Notes: generated from the letters alone by a model not told the origin. A DNA stretch of 64,000 nucleotides from Pinus tabuliformis (GCA_031772625.1 CM062813.1:690008420-690072419), one strand, 5' to 3'. Numbered from the stretch's first letter, positions 1 to 11,778 are shown. A program made the numbers and translations.

Positions 1-1
1 C

Positions 2-111
2 CATTTTTCATCAATGTTTGAAATCAACAGGGATCCATTATCAAGACTTCAAGCCCCATTTTTCATCAATGTTTGAAATCAACAGGGATCCATTATCAAG
101 ACTTCAAACCG
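2..111. repeat. Two tandem copies of a 55-bp unit
   Basis: Bases 2-56 and 57-111 are nearly identical copies of a unit that begins catttttcatcaatgtttg and ends acttcaa. Related but shortened units with catttttagtcaatgtttc follow at about 131-200. No gene is seen. The array abuts the hairpin at 109-262 and the start of duplicated segment A. Confidence 0.85.
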
Positions 112-262
112 GAAAGCCCACAGTAAAAACCATTTTTAGTCAATGTTTCAAATTCCAACAAGGATCCACCATTTTTAGTCAATGTTTCAAATCACAACAA
201 GGATCCATCAACAGGGGTTGATGAAACATTGACGAAAAATGGTTTTTACTGTGGTTCTCCGG
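109..262. repeat. Long inverted repeat (hairpin), possible MITE or transposon remnant
   Basis: The left arm from ccgg at 109 to about 151 is matched in reverse complement by the right arm from about 219 to ccgg at 262; both contain the stretch that reads cagtaaaaaccatttttag on the left. The loop holds two diverged copies of the neighbouring tandem unit. Arms of about 43 bp with few mismatches would fold into a strong stem. No TSD could be defined, so the assignment to a MITE is only a guess. Confidence 0.7.
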
Positions 263-580
263 TAACTAAGTCAAAAAAATATGTATTTTATTAATTAATA
301 ATTTTTATTATTATATTATAGATAAAAATTTAATTAAAAGATTTAATAACAAATATTAATAAATATTAATATGGGTTATTTATTTTATATGATTTTAGTT
401 TTGGTTTTTAAAATAAATAAATAAATAAAAATTATTCTAAAAGAAGTTTGCATATCAAGAGATTTTATTTCTCTGGGCCTTTGTAGATTCATAGTTAAGA
501 TGGATCTAGGATGGTTTAATATCCCCTTTTAAATAGGTTATATTCCACATGAATACCATGAGTTTTTAATACCATAGATT

Positions 581-2027
581 TTTTTTTATTTTTTTTTTCT
601 ACGTAAAACTATATCTATTATATTAAAAGGGAGATAGTGAATTTACATTATGACCGAAGTCAAGCTCTCTGCTCCTGCAGGAGGCAGATCTGTCCAAAAC
701 AAGCACATTTGAAAATTGTCTAATTTTGTTTCCCACGCAGGGGAACGATCTCTGAAACATAAGACAATTCAAAAACTCAAAATAAACTGAGGGATACCAG
801 AGATCCCAGAACCAAGTCGCCTTACAACCGTGCCCAGTGGTGAGGGGCATCCTACCAGAAAAAGAAGCGTGGGTGGATTTGCTATTCATCAATGGGCTCT
901 TCTATGATTCGACACCAGCCCATATCAGGTAATTCCTCTGTCTGAGTCGCATTCTGAGCTTCAGGACCCGGATCTACCATCATCGCCTCCTGTGCTCTGC
1001 CCCTTGTTCATTTGTTTCCTGCTGAGGGGCATTTTCCGCAGCCAGCTGAAATGATGAAGAGGGATCCGGGATTGCCCTTGAATTTCCTGCCTGAGTCCTT
1101 AAATCATCAGCTTGACTTTCTTCCTGAAAAACCACTGTAAAATAGGCTGTGATCCTGGGCCTGTTTAGAGCGCTGTCAAAGGTAAATATGGCGGAGCCAG
1201 AGGTAGGGATAGGTCCGGGCCGAGAGCTAGAGGCACGAGATCTTCCTCTTCTGCTGCGAGAAGAAAGCCCGCGCCTCCCTGACAAGTCGTTGGAGGACGA
1301 TTCAGTTGGGGCCCTTCTCGGCTGCCCCCTGCGGCTACCCATTCTTGGTCTCAGTCGAGGCATCCTGCAATTGACGATGGCCCAGGTCCGGGATTGTAGC
1401 TGCAGAGAAATATCTTGGCTGCGGCGTTGCCTACTTGTTGAGCCTCCTTTGCCGAGCTTGGACCCTTCCCTTTGGTGTGTTGAATCCCTGCGCGTGTGCG
1501 AGACCCAAGACCAAACAAAGAAATCAGTTGCCAAGAAATGTGAATGAGAGAGCCAGTTTGCAATACCTGAGCAATACCTGGGGAGGAGAATAACCAGCCT
1601 CGCAGGGAAGGCCAAGACCATCAGCGCCGGGATCCAATTCCCCTCATGCTCCCTGAAGTTCTTTGCAGGATCGAAGGTATGCTGGCGGAGCGACAGAGCC
1701 AACGAAATGTCCATCCCCCCAGGCCTTTCTCTGGCTTTAACGTTCCCTGCCTTGTCTCGGGAGTCTCCTCCCATAACTGCTCCCTTGATGGCTCGTGCTC
1801 TCTGCTGCATGCTGGTGCGTGCGAGGCTTAACTCCTTCACTGCAGACCTGGTGTTCCAGCTGAGCCGATGGCCTTGCGTATCCTGATAACCGTTCAAGCG
1901 ATTGTGTCGTGCGCCAAGTGCCATAACCACTCCACGGTTCTTGTACTGGTCGGGCAAGTGGCATCCTGCCCTGCCCAACCCCTGTCCCGTCAACTTATAT
2001 CGCATTGCAATCACCCGCATCCGGGGC
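581..2027 (-). mobile_element. LINE-type retroposed insertion, minus strand, with 15-bp TSD
   Basis: Perfect 15-bp repeats (ttaataccatagatt) lie at 566-580 and 2028-2042. A T-rich run directly after the left one is a poly-A tail read on the minus strand. Copy B at about 42240-42275 has the same flanks with no insert, which is an empty site. The insert is far more GC-rich than its surroundings. A 346-codon open frame runs on the minus strand from 2020 to 980, just inside the 5' end; it is rich in Arg and Ser around residues 205-265 and matches no domain I know. It could be a 5'-truncated or non-autonomous L1-like LINE, or a retrocopy of a cellular transcript. The retroposed origin is well supported; the family is not. 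Confidence 0.8.
980..2020 (-). CDS. Unrecognised 346-aa open frame inside the retroposed insert
   Basis: The frame starts eight bases from the 5' end of the insert and has no zinc knuckle, reverse transcriptase or endonuclease motif. It has an Arg/Ser-rich stretch and a hydrophobic patch at about residues 130-155. Within it, RNA-like signals on the minus strand (ccccag followed by gtattgc) hint that the copied transcript may once have been spliced. High GC content lowers stop frequency, so a frame of this length may be chance. I assign no function; it may be a LINE ORF1 fragment or not coding at all. Confidence 0.25.
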   Translation of the reverse strand: MRVIAMRYKLTGQGLGRAGCHLPDQYKNRGVVMALGARHNRLNGYQDTQGHRLSWNTRSAVKELSLARTSMQQRARAIKGAVMGGDSRDKAGNVKARERPGGMDISLALSLRQHTFDPAKNFREHEGNWIPALMVLAFPARLVILLPRYCSGIANWLSHSHFLATDFFVWSWVSHTRRDSTHQREGSKLGKGGSTSRQRRSQDISLQLQSRTWAIVNCRMPRLRPRMGSRRGQPRRAPTESSSNDLSGRRGLSSRSRRGRSRASSSRPGPIPTSGSAIFTFDSALNRPRITAYFTVVFQEESQADDLRTQAGNSRAIPDPSSSFQLAAENAPQQETNEQGAEHRRR

Positions 2028-2042
2028 TTAATACCATAGATT

Positions 2043-5000
2043 GATATTATGGACCAATTTTATTTTTATTATTATTTTATTTTTTAAGGCTATTTTTACT
2101 TTTACTTTTATTTTCTTTATTTTATTTTGACCAAATTAAAATGTTTAGATTACATTACATTAATTTTTTTATTTGATTTTATTTTTTACATTTTTATTTT
2201 AATATAATGTGACTTAGTCAAGAGGTTAAACATTGCATTACAACAACTATACCATATTGGGTTAGAGAATAAGGCAATTATAATTATTAATTTTATTTAT
2301 TTATTTTTAATTGTATTTTATTTTTATTTTTATTGTTATGTAATTTGACCAAGTCAAAATATTTACATAATATAACTTCAATCATATTTACTTTTCTAAT
2401 TTTAATTTTTAAATGATTGCATCTCTTAAATATGTACTTCACAATTTATTATTTTTTCTACTCCAATATAATTAAAGAAATTATAAAAATAATTTTTTTA
2501 TATAAAATAGAGAATTTAATTCAATATATATGATTGTATTTTATGAGAATTTGTAGAGAATTTTAATTCAATATAAATATGGTTTATATATGATTATCTT
2601 TATTTTTTAGAATTTCTAAAGAACATGTGTCCATTTTAAAATAAAAATAGTTGTGGTTGTATTGTGAGATGAAATTTAGCTATTACAATTAAATTAGTTT
2701 ATAATTTTGTTTTTATGTTTTTTTAAGAAAGGTTTATGTTTAAATTTAGTCAACATAATTAGAGTATTTTGTAAATATTTTAAAATTATAATATGGATAA
2801 CTTTATAAATTTAACGAAGATGTATAATTAAATAATGCATTAACAAATAGCAATTACAATTTACATTGGTAAAAAGTAAGCTAAGCAATCAACACATTAT
2901 AGCAAGTGCAAACTCCATAAAAATCTACTCTTACTCTTATGGAATCTAGATAGAACCTAATCACTGAAAATAATTGGCATGATATAAAGACAAACACATG
3001 TAAGATTTTTTCATTATTGCAACTTCATGTATACATTATGATTACTTTTGCACTGTTTGTAACATTTCTCTGTTCTATCTCTATTTTTTGTAATAATAGT
3101 TGTGATTGTAACACCAACATGGAGAACCACGACCCAATTAAATATATGATAATTATTAATTAAAATTAATTAATTAACATAATTGAAGAAGGGAAAGCCT
3201 TACGAGTCCTTGGTTAGAGAAGCTTACCGGTTCACTAGTTCTTCCTGAAGCCGCTTGCTTGCCTACCTGGTTTAAAAACCCATGACCCATACCCCTTTGA
3301 ATTAAATGCAACAATTGCTTGTAGCCAAGAGAAGCGATTGTCTGACAAGTTTAATGTGATGGTCTTGGGGTTGAATTGAGTTCGTAGAGCCACAAATTCC
3401 TACAAAAATCGTTATACGATTGGACTGGGGCAGTTGAAGGACATGTAGTGCCCATTTCCATTTTTTCCCTCTCGCAAATCGAAGAGACGACTGGGAGGTG
3501 ATCACACTGAAGAGAAAAGGAAGTGCTCTCTCTCAGTTATGCGAAGGGACACAGAGGGAGTTCTATATATGTGCACAACATAAATGAATTCAAGGGTTCA
3601 TTCATTGGATGCTTGGAATAGAACTTACGTGCCCAACATTTTACTGTTTAAGTCTTCGGTGGACTTGGATCCCCTTATCCCTCAAAGTCCCGATGCTTTA
3701 TGACCTTGAGCTTGCACATTCTGGCTCTAGGTGCTAGACCTCATTTCATTTAAGGCCATTGAAATCCATGTGTGAGCTTGTGATGCCCGTGTGCATCTCG
3801 GTGATCAAAATGCAATCACTAGGTGCTTGCAGTTAGACTAACAAACAACTTAGTGCATGTTAAGTGGTTGCTAACTGGTTGACAAGTCATCTTCATCAAT
3901 CCTTGGGTTAAAGCCACTACATGCTTGCAGTTAGACTTACGAACCACTTAGTATTTTCTAATTGCTTGACAAACCACCTTCATAGTGGAATTAATTCCTT
4001 GATAATGAGCACACTTCCCTATGTGATTTGGGTGAATCACCCATGTTTGAAACTCAAGGAGTAAATGAGTCACTCTGGTGCTACTTCCAAAAGAGTAGTT
4101 GATGAACAACCTAGATAGTAGACTCCATCTCTTGGGTGTTTGACCAAGCCATTCCTGTTAATTTCCCCTATGCAAGCTTCCCCTCAAACTCTGGATCTAG
4201 CTCGACGGTGGTCTGCTACAAGAGAGATTGCAATGTAGCTGGTCCATGATTGGGTGGAGAGTGGACCTCCCTTCTCTAGCTTCTAGTTGATTTAACTTAC
4301 TCAAAAAAATATAATGACTTGTATCTATTTGAATTATGAATGATGAAATTTCCTGGTATGTTATTGGATGATGAATGGTTTAGTATTACTCATTAAAGGT
4401 TGTTGAATTCACTATATGTTTATGGTGAATAAATTGTCTTATATGTCCTTATGGGTATATCCAACTTCTGGCACTATGTGATTATCTTCATGAATTGTAG
4501 AGTCATTTATATGAATATGATTAGTGATATGAGGTCACTCAGTTAACATGATTATTACAAGTATTTTCATTTATCTGATATGTTTATGAATTGGATAACT
4601 CACAACCTTACTTAAAACTATAGACTATGTCTCATGTTAGGAGGGTAACTTATGTGCTATGTGTTAAATGAGGAATTAGCTAGTGTTGATAGTCACTTGG
4701 TCTAAGAGTTATGTGATGATTCTATGGTTAATGCATACTTATAGGTTGTTGTGATATCTTCGGATTCACGGATCAAAGCATGGTTTGTAATTTTCTTGGT
4801 AGTCTGGCCTTTGGAGCCATGTTTCACTCTAATGTAAGTTAGGCCCTGTTGGTTCCTTTGAATTATTTTGGACGTGGTATAACACTCTCAAGGTCCATTC
4901 TTATATCTAGTTCTTGTCTCTAAAATTTAGTTTTTTAAAGTTATTATGATTTTAATTCAACTACAACAATTTCAAGGTCCATTCTTATATCTAGCTCTTG

Positions 5001-5243
5001 TCTCTAAAATTTAGTTTTTTAAAGTTATTATGATGTTAATTCAACTATGTCTATCTAGTTTGCTCAAAATTACATAAAAGTTTTGCCCAAGACTAAGTTT
5101 AACAAGATCTAGAGTGAAGCCCCTTTACATTTTATTTTAATTCCACTAAAGTACCTATCCAAATAAGCCTCAAGGCAGGTCTATACCATGCCCAAATGAA
5201 TGGTGGAAGTTACTTAACATTAATTTTGATTTTGTGTAAATGA
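2043..5243. other. Copy A non-coding backbone
   Basis: AT-rich DNA with no supported gene; it matches 42270-44033 and then 58949-60265 in copy B. Short open frames at 3302-3505 (minus) and 43504-43716 (minus) are homologous to each other but differ in frame and have no recognisable domain. At 3821-3990 two degenerate units contain tgcttgcagttagac and cttcat about 100 bp apart. Bases 3838-3842 (ctaac) mark the empty site of the Gypsy array present in copy B. Confidence 0.7.
4889..5049. repeat. 84-bp tandem duplication specific to copy A
   Basis: The unit starting caaggtccattcttatatc at 4889 recurs at 4973 with few changes. Copy B has only one unit (about 59999-60075), so the duplication arose in A, or was lost in B, after the segmental duplication. 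Confidence 0.85.
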
Positions 5244-5248
5244 AATTT

Positions 5249-5425
5249 TGTTGACACCTAATCATAGGGATTGGGTGAACAACTGTAAATAGTGTAAATA
5301 AATAATAGAGAAAATGGAGAGTCATCAGGAGATGAAACTCAACAGTCACTCCCTCATGTATATAATAATGAACATCCTAAATGAATAATACAATCTCATT
5401 TTGAGGAGTTACCTCTGGCCTGACA
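5249..5425 (+). repeat. 5' LTR of the copy-A Copia element
   Basis: This 177-bp LTR begins TG and ends CA. A TATA-like tatataat at about 5359 is the likely promoter. The adjacent tggtatcaaagc is the Met-tRNA primer-binding site. Confidence 0.93.
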
Positions 5426-6641
5426 TGGTATCAAAGCTAGTTCTAATTTTAGCTTTCCTCCCTTTGTAACTCCCTCGTGTTCTCTATCACCTTCTTTGCA
5501 TCCTGTACACCTGTGTTGGTGATTTCTCTGTCTTATCCCTGCAAGATTTTGTGCATTATTGAATTCACTAGTCTAAATGCAGTGGGAGTGTTGAAGGGTC
5601 GATTTGTTGCATTAAGGCATTTCTTTGCCTACTGTGAAGACTGGAGCCAATTGCTGCGTGGAATGGTCATGTGATGCCAGGAAGCGCTACGACTATCTGT
5701 TGGAAGGGTGGCACAACTGGAAGCATGGTGTTATGGCCAACACTGTGACTGCAACTGCATTTGAGTCTATTATTCCCTGGAGCATGGTGTTGGACTGAGT
5801 ACGCTCTGAGTTTGGTAGAAGACCAAATGACCCTCCATTATATCAATATTTGGACACTGTTAGAAAACGTTGCATACTGCTGGTACAAATTATTTATATG
5901 CATTGAATGATTGTGTCGCTGGTATGATATCAAAACGTTGCATACACTAGTCTGATATCAAAACTTTGCATACGTTGGTCTGATATCAAAACGTTGTATA
6001 CGCTGATATTTCAATATGAATATTTTGAAAGTCTGCATATAAATCCCTGTTCCTCAGCTCCACTCCCATAGCTCTGGTTGTCACAGTGTCAAAGACTGTT
6101 GGGGTATTTTTCAAATGGTTGCAAATTCACTACTATAGTTCCGCAGAAAAAAATTCGAGGTATGGTGAACGTATATGGCGTGAAGCACATTCAACTCCTT
6201 TGAAAATGGTGAGCTTTTTGAATGGTGATAATAGAATGAGAATTTTGGATGGTATTTTTTTCGAATATATATTATATGGTTTATATGTTGAAACCATCAT
6301 ATAATATATTTGTGAGTGGAGGAATATATGCTACATTAAAAGTATTAATATAGTGAATTCTTTTCCACCTAAACAGAAGATATCCAGAAAGGTCATGTTT
6401 GTTTTGGAAATCAAAAGCAGATATTTCTTTTTTGGGAATGCATTCACTAATATCTATTGTTGGAGTAGTTCTCCCTGGGAAAGAGGACTATCTAGAATGG
6501 TTAAGGAAAAGTAAACACACTCTCATTTTTAATGAGTTGTGGAAAGGAGTGTTTGTTGGAGATGGAGACAAAGAACCAGAATAGCCTACCTCAGACAAGG
6601 AATTTGCCATTTGGGAAAATAAGAACTGCAAGGCTTATGCA

Positions 6642-7277
6642 TTGATTGCAGCATCAGTAAATGAAGAGGTGAGTTGCCATATTTCACCATTTTCAAATGC
6701 TTTCGAAGCCTTACAAAAACTAAAGGAACTCTATGACTCACACTCTACACTTGAAGTTGTTCAACTCATGATTAAATTGTTCAGCCTTGAATTAAAAAAT
6801 GATGATCCTCTTGCTCTTGCATCAGAAGTAAAAGCTATTATGCATGATATCAAAGTCACTAATGTTGAACAGGACATTCCTCTAATAGCTTTTCTCAAGG
6901 CACTTTATCCCACTTACTCAAATTATCTTGAGTCATTGCAAGCAAATGGAATCCTCAAAGATATTACCTTTGGCTCCCTTGTGAAAAATTTTGCTGAAAG
7001 AGAGAAAGATTTTGGGAAGAAGACAACTCCGCAGTCTTCTAAAGAGGCTACATGTCTTGCACATAGAGGGAATAATGTTGCTCAAGATTCTTCCAGAGGA
7101 AGAGGAAGAAGAAATTTCAGAGGCAAGGAGGGCAGACACTCTCAAGGAGAAAAGTCAGATTTACATTGCATACGTTGCAAAAGAGATGGATCACATGATG
7201 CATCCACATACAAGTTGCCTTGGGACAGAATTGAGCAGGAAAGAAACCAACCCAAAGGTAAAACTAATGACAAATAG
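6642..7277 (+). pseudogene. Copia Gag (UBN2-type) fragment
   Basis: The open frame of 211 codons carries the C-terminal half of a plant Copia Gag: a helical region (FEALQKLKELYDSHSTLE, then LKALYPTYSNYLESL) followed by an Arg/Gly-rich linker. The zinc knuckle that should follow is degenerate: it keeps CIRC and an H but has lost the final Cys (CIRCKRDGSHDASTY). Upstream Gag sequence from about 6390 lies in other frames. Gag would form the virus-like particle in the cytoplasm; this copy is unlikely to do so. Confidence 0.8.
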
Positions 7278-7310
7278 AAAGGTAAAGCACTTGAATCCAC
7301 TCACTATGTT

Positions 7311-7619
7311 GTGGCACACTGTAATATTGGAGTAAATGAAGACTTATTTAATGCTTCACTTGCTTCTTGGAAAAATGATTGGTTGCTTGATTCAGGAGCA
7401 ACTTGCCACATGACTTTTGGAAGAGATTGTTTTGAAGAATTTATTGACAATGTTGATGGAGCAGTATACTTTGCAAGCAAATCAAAACTCAAGCCATCAG
7501 AGCTTGGCACAATTAGGCTTAAATTGCCTGGTTTTCTAGACTTTCTTCTGCATCATGTTTTATATCTCCCACAGCTGAGGAGAAACTTATTGTCCTTGGT
7601 CTACATTCACCAGCAATGA
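7311..7619 (+). pseudogene. Copia protease fragment
   Basis: The frame contains the retropepsin active site WLLDSGATCHMTF at about residues 24-36, so the catalytic Asp is kept. It would release Gag and Pol products from the polyprotein. It is separated from Gag by a stop and frame change and ends before the integrase frame at 7632. Confidence 0.85.
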
Positions 7620-7631
7620 CACTCCATTCAC

Positions 7632-8633
7632 ATGTTTGATGGCAAGGTTGAGGTAAGAAAAGCATCAGACCACTCACTTGTCATGACAGGGATAGAAGAA
7701 GAAAGGCTTCTCAAGTTGCAGGGTACCTCTGCTCGTGCACAAAATTTCTCATACAATTCTCATTATGATGAAGGTACATTTCCATCAAGTTTATTATGGC
7801 ATGCTAGATTTGGACACTTGAACTATGACAACCTTCACTTGTTGAAGAAAAATGGTGTTACTGGTTTGCCTACAATTCCTAGGAAACTTAAGCAATGTAA
7901 TGCTTGCATTCTAGGAAAGCATAGCAAACAGTCTTTTCATGATTCACATTCTAGAGAACATAGAAAAATTGAACTCATTCATTCAAATTTATGTGGTCCA
8001 ATGCCTGTTCCTTCTGCAAATGGAAATAAATATATGATGACATTTATTGATGACTACACCAGAATGTGTTGGGTTTATTTATTGAAGAACAAATCTGATG
8101 CTTTTCAAACATTCAAGAACTTTCATACATGGATTGAAAATGATGCACAATCTCATATTGGCTCTATTCGCACTGATAATAGAAAAGAATACACTTCAAA
8201 TGAATTTGAAAACTATCTTCACCAACATGGGATCAAACATAAAACAATTGTGCCTTATAATCCCCAACAGAATGGAGTTGCTGAAAGAATGAATAAGACA
8301 ATCTTAAATATGGTGCGGTCCATGATGTTTTTCACAAATGTAAATTTTTTGTTTTGGGTTGATGTAGTTCTATGTGCTGTATATGTAAAGAATAGATGCC
8401 CATATAATGTTATTAGAAACAAGACTCCTTATGAAATGTGGTATGGACACATTCCTTCGGTAATGCATCTTAGGGTCTTTGGTTCCACATGTTATGCCTT
8501 GATACCAAAGGTACATAGAAAAAAACTTGGTGCAAGAAGTCGTAAGTGTATCTTCCTAGAGTATTCAAACACCTTGAAAGCATACCATCTCTATGATAAA
8601 GTCAATAAACGTTTGTTGTATCTAGAGATGTAA
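7632..8633 (+). pseudogene. Copia integrase (pre-integrase zinc domain plus core)
   Basis: The 333-codon frame begins with the GAG-pre-integrase HHCC domain (WHARFGHLNYDNLHLL with CNACILGKHSKQSF) and continues into the rve core. All three catalytic acidic residues are visible: D in FIDDYT, D in RTDN and E in GVAERMNKT. It would insert the cDNA copy into the genome. The frame is open for the whole domain and then stops at 8631-8633, before the region leading into RT. Confidence 0.9.
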
Positions 8634-9104
8634 TCTTTCTTGAATCATCCAAAACTGACAATGTTGTTGAGCGGCAACTTGATCACTTGGATAGATTCGC
8701 AAATGAAAAATCATTTCAAGAATTTGATAATTAGATTCCACATCTTGAAGGGGGGATTCCTATACTAGATCAACCTATGGAATCTTCTTCTGAAGCACTC
8801 TCTCCCCTGCATGAAACTCCAACAATGGATGATACTTTGAGTGATGTGATTGACAGAATTGGGAGACTCAATATTGATTCAGTCCCAACTCAATCAACTG
8901 AGCAGCCTAGACCATCTCAGAAAGGTTCCCCAAAGTGGCTGACAAAGACACTTGAAAGTGTTTATCCCGATGAGGTTGGAAAGACAAGAACTAGAAATTC
9001 AACTCGATAAAATGGAGGTGATGTAGATGACTCTGATTCACCTGTTGATATGGATGTTTCTTATGAATATGAACTGAATTTGTCTACATATTTTGAACCA
9101 ACTT
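8634..9104 (+). pseudogene. Copia integrase C-terminus and RT linker, broken
   Basis: Between the integrase core and RT the coding sense is still readable in pieces, such as the open stretch at 8777-9010 ending in KTRTRNSTR. In-frame stops at about 8732 (tag) and 9008 (taa) interrupt it. Such linkers are poorly conserved in the family, so no function can be read from it. Confidence 0.6.
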
Positions 9105-10635
9105 CCTTCAAAGAAGCTGCTTCTCATGATGAATGGAAAGAAGCAATGCAAAAGGAGTATGATGCGCTGATAAAGAATGGCACTTAGAAGCTGGTTGATC
9201 CTCCATTAGGAACCAAACCAATTGGTTGCAAGTGGGTCTACAAGAACAAGTATAAAGCTAATGGCTCACTTGACAAGCCCAAAGCCAGGCTTGTGGCAAA
9301 AGGTTTTGCACAGAAAGAAGGCGTCGATTATGAAGAAAATTTTTCCCCCACAGCAAAATGGACTACCATCCAGACACTCTTTTCCCTAGCAACTCAAAAA
9401 TGGTTTGAAAGTCCATCAAATGGATGTGAAAACTGCTTTCTTGAATGTGGATCTAAAAGAGAATGTTTTTATGTCCCAGCCTAAAGGATTTGCTGTGAAA
9501 GGACATGAACATAAAGTATGCAAACTTGTCAAATCCTTGTATGGCCTCAAACAAGCACCGCGAGCCTGGTATGAAAAACTAACTGAACATCTTCTGAAAC
9601 TCAATTTTGAACATTATGATCTTGATGATGCAACTTTGTTTTCCAAGAAAGTTGGAAAAACAGTTGTATATCTTGTGGTATATGTAGATGATCTTTTGAT
9701 GACAGGGAACAATGGGAGCTACATTGCATCCATAAAGAAGGAATTGAGGAAAGGTTTTGAAATGACTGATTTGGGCTATGTTAATTACTATCTTGGTATT
9801 GAAGTAACTCAACATCTGAAGTCCATATTCCTTTCTCAAAAGAAGTACACTGGAGATCTGTTGAACAGGTTTGGCATGGTTGAATGCAATCCTCTAACTA
9901 CTCCAATGGAACAAAACTTAAAGCTCACATCCATTGAAGGAAAAGAATTTGAGGATGTAACAAAGTATAGACAGCTTGTAGGAAGTCTCAGCTACCTAAC
10001 TACTACCATACTAGACATTTCGTTTGTTGTTGGAATCCTCTCCAGGTTTATGCAGAAGCCATGTGAGGGACATTGGTATGCTGCAAAAAGAGTTCTAAAG
10101 TACTTGAAGGGAACTCAAGACTTTGGACTCAAGTGTACACAGGTGGGCGACTTCAGCTTGATTGGATACTTTGATTCAGACTTCGATGGAGACAAAGAAA
10201 CTGGGGTATCTACTTTTGGTTATGCTATGGGTCTTGGATCAGGAGCTGTCTCTTGGAGATCACACAAAAAATCAGTTCCAATAGATTCCACAACAGAGGT
10301 AGAATATTTGGCAGCAGCTAGGGCAACAAAAGAAACTATGTGGCTCAGTAAAAATTCTGAAAGATTTGTAAGTAAAACAAGTACATTCGACTCCACTCAT
10401 GATTAACAATACCTCAGCAATCAAGTTGGCCAAGAACCCAAAGTTCCATGATCAAACAAAGCACATCAGTACAAAATATCATCTGATTCGACATCATTTT
10501 GAGGCCAAAACAATCTATCTTCGCCATTGTTCCACTAATGAGCAGATTGCAAACATCTTCACCAAAGCGCTTGGAAGAGAAAAGCTTGAAAAATCTAGAA
10601 CGATGCTTGGACTCACCAACATCCCTTCAAATTAA
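9105..10635 (+). pseudogene. Copia reverse transcriptase and RNase H, frame-broken
   Basis: The RT starts near 9113 in a frame with stops (FKEAASHDEWKEAMQ), passes through 9293-9484 and then the frame at 9405-10406. That last frame carries [15 protein letters not shown], the catalytic YVDDLL and the RNase H start. The RNase H end shifts to the frame at 10399-10635 (IKLAKNPKFHDQTKHIS, then IFTKALGREKLEKS). At least one stop (tag near 9186) and two frameshifts make this copy inactive. It would copy the element RNA into DNA. Confidence 0.9.
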
Positions 10636-10643
10636 GGGGGGAA

Positions 10644-10820
10644 TGTTGACACCTAATCATAGGGATTTGGTGAACAACTGTAAATATTGTAAATAAATAA
10701 TAGAGAAAATGGAGAGTCATCGGGAGATGAAACTCAGTAGTCGCTCCCTCATGTATATAATAATGAACAACCTAAATGAATAATACAATCTCAGTTTGAG
10801 GAGTTACCTTTGGCCTGACA
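10644..10820 (+). repeat. 3' LTR of the copy-A Copia element
   Basis: This 177-bp LTR is about 95% identical to the 5' LTR. It is preceded by the polypurine tract aaggggggaa and followed by the TSD aattt. Confidence 0.93.
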
Positions 10821-10825
10821 AATTT

Positions 10826-11010
10826 CATTAAAGAGCCATTTATCTATTAATTTTATTCATTTCTTTGGAAATTTGGGAAGACAATTTTTGGCATGATTAT
10901 TACTTACAATTATTTAAAATGTGATTTTGAATGTATAAATAAATTTAGTGCTTTGAAAAATAGTGTAGACATTTAAATAAAACTTATAATTTAAACAAAT
11001 CTATGCTGAA

Positions 11011-11055
<45 letters not shown>

Positions 11056-11778
11056 ACTATACTTTTTATATCACCCAAATCAAAGTTATCATTATTAAAT
11101 AAATTATTTAAATAATTTTGTATTAAACTTCAGTTACTAATTCAAGCTAGTTATTTTTTTTTTAAATAATAATTTAAAACATTATGACACCCTCCAAATT
11201 ATTTTTTCTATTAATATTTTCCAAATCATCAATGTCTCGCACTCTCTCGATTGCAACTCACCCACAAAACATTCTAGCATATAGATGTATATTTGATAAT
11301 GTTGTACCCGCTCAATTTACAAACATAACACTGTATTATAAATTCTAGAGTGATCTTAAAGCTAAATTTTATTTATACATAATTAAAATTTAATATGGAA
11401 CTAATATAAAATACTAAATCTACAAAAGTTCTTTCACAGAGAACCATTCATCTCTCACCGAATGAAAGAAACTAGAGAAGTAAAACCTAAATATAGATGT
11501 AAGCAACAGTCTGGAAGCTCATTTTTCTACTAATTTTAAGGTTTGAGCCTATTTTGAAAAGGGTGGATAGATATCATGGTGAGTTATTGAGGGTTGGCTA
11601 TGAAAAATAGAGGGCACATATTCGAAGATTTTAAAAGCTCAACCAGTGGTATTAAGAATTAGTTTGTGGGCAATACCTTCATCTTTTTAATTAACAGGTT
11701 AACAAAACCATAAAAGAGTTAGCAAAACCATAAAAGAGTTATTTGATGGTAAAGTAAGGTTATTTTTATCATTTTATT
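10826..11778. other. Copy A AT-rich flank 3' of the kinase fragment
   Basis: No gene is supported. The stretch matches 60285-61174 in copy B and contains an (AT)n run at 11016-11051. In A and B it abuts the kinase at the same truncation point, while kinase C continues in coding sequence there. It is therefore foreign DNA joined to the kinase fragment before the duplication. Confidence 0.75.
11016..11051. repeat. (AT)n microsatellite, copy A
   Basis: About 18 AT units. The sister copy at about 60461-60491 has roughly 15, so the length has drifted since duplication. Confidence 0.95.

Larger units (their letters stand above)
5249..10820 (+). mobile_element. Ty1/copia LTR retrotransposon (5.57 kb), decayed
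   Basis: Two 177-bp LTRs (5249-5425 and 10644-10820) begin tgttgacacc and end gcctgaca, flanked by TSD aattt (5244-5248 and 10821-10825). The primer-binding site tggtatcaaagc follows the 5' LTR directly and a polypurine tract (aaggggggaa) precedes the 3' LTR. Domain order Gag, protease, integrase, RT, RNase H is the Copia order. I count about 9 differences between the LTRs (near 5%), so it is not a very recent insertion. The reading frame is broken by stops and frameshifts. Copy B lacks it (60261-60290). A 31-bp tandem repeat containing gatatcaaaac lies in the leader at about 5925-6005. Confidence 0.95.

Noticed and set aside
1149..1547. 132-codon plus-strand frame inside the retroposed insert
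   Set aside because: It overlaps the longer minus-strand frame and lies against the direction of the poly-A tail.
3302..3505. Small minus-strand frame shared in part with 43504-43716
   Set aside because: Homology is explained by the A/B segmental duplication; the frame is not conserved between copies and has no known domain.
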